A DNA stretch of 6,293 nt. Source: Pseudomonadota bacterium. GTDB taxonomy: Bacteria; Myxococcota; Polyangia; GCA-2747355; JACKDQ01. Numbering within the stretch: the first letter of the stretch is position 1; every line of letters begins with the position of its first letter. Positions 6,270 through 6,293 of this stretch are shown one piece after another. The position numbers and the translations under genes are program-made. A model generated the notes under the pieces. That model searched no databases. It was not told the DNA's origin and worked only from the letters and a program-made list of their open reading frames with translations. The DNA lies in NCBI GenBank assembly GCA_030591195.1, contig JAUVBO010000182.1, positions 1-6,293 on the forward strand. Direction: 5' to 3'.

Positions 6270-6293
6270 TCACTCGGGGGACTGCAGCAGGAT
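6270..6293 (-). CDS. Possible end of an upstream operon gene (partial)
   Basis: On the minus strand one frame enters from the right edge, encodes ILLQSPE and stops at TGA 6272-6270, leaving 4 nt before the HD-GYP ATG. Spacing this tight matches the rest of the operon and suggests another gene upstream. Seven codons cannot identify it and may be a coincidence. Confidence 0.25.
   Translation of the reverse strand: MLLQSPE

Overview
The window is GC-rich and most codons end in G or C. The gene content points to a Myxococcota-type (deltaproteobacterial) bacterium: a Hanks-type Ser/Thr kinase with one membrane span, a multi-GAF HD-GYP protein, and a lipoprotein-like protein with an Asp/Ala/Pro/Thr-rich linker and a Cys-rich end. 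This placement is inferred from style, since no marker gene is present.

Layout. The left part reads rightward: the last 42 codons of an unidentified protein (1-129), then a GFA-family zinc protein (149-586). A gene-poor stretch follows (587-1156). Its clear content is a tandem array of three nearly identical 52-bp units (868-1031), each with a GTGAAC/GTTCAC dyad, and a possible promoter next to the start of a small acidic hypothetical protein (1157-1396).

The right two thirds read leftward as one compact operon, transcribed from the right edge: a 4x GAF plus HD-GYP protein (6265-3737), a transmembrane Ser/Thr kinase (3726-2038) and a probable lipoprotein with a TQPPAD repeat linker and 12 C-terminal cysteines (2036-1488). 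The genes nearly abut. A strong Shine-Dalgarno sequence for the kinase overlaps the stop codon of the HD-GYP gene, and the lipoprotein start lies 1 nt after the kinase stop. This indicates co-expression and probably translational coupling. The small gene at 1157-1396 converges on the operon end with 91 bp between them.

How they may work together (inference). The HD-GYP protein would be a cytosolic sensor that hydrolyses cyclic di-GMP in response to ligands or partners of its GAF domains. The kinase would phosphorylate cytosolic targets and carries a C-terminal module beyond its membrane span, likely outside the cytoplasm. The lipoprotein would sit in the same outer compartment as that module. 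No defence system, CRISPR array, tRNA, rRNA or intact transposase was seen. The least explained parts are the 52-bp repeat array and the kinase C-terminal module.
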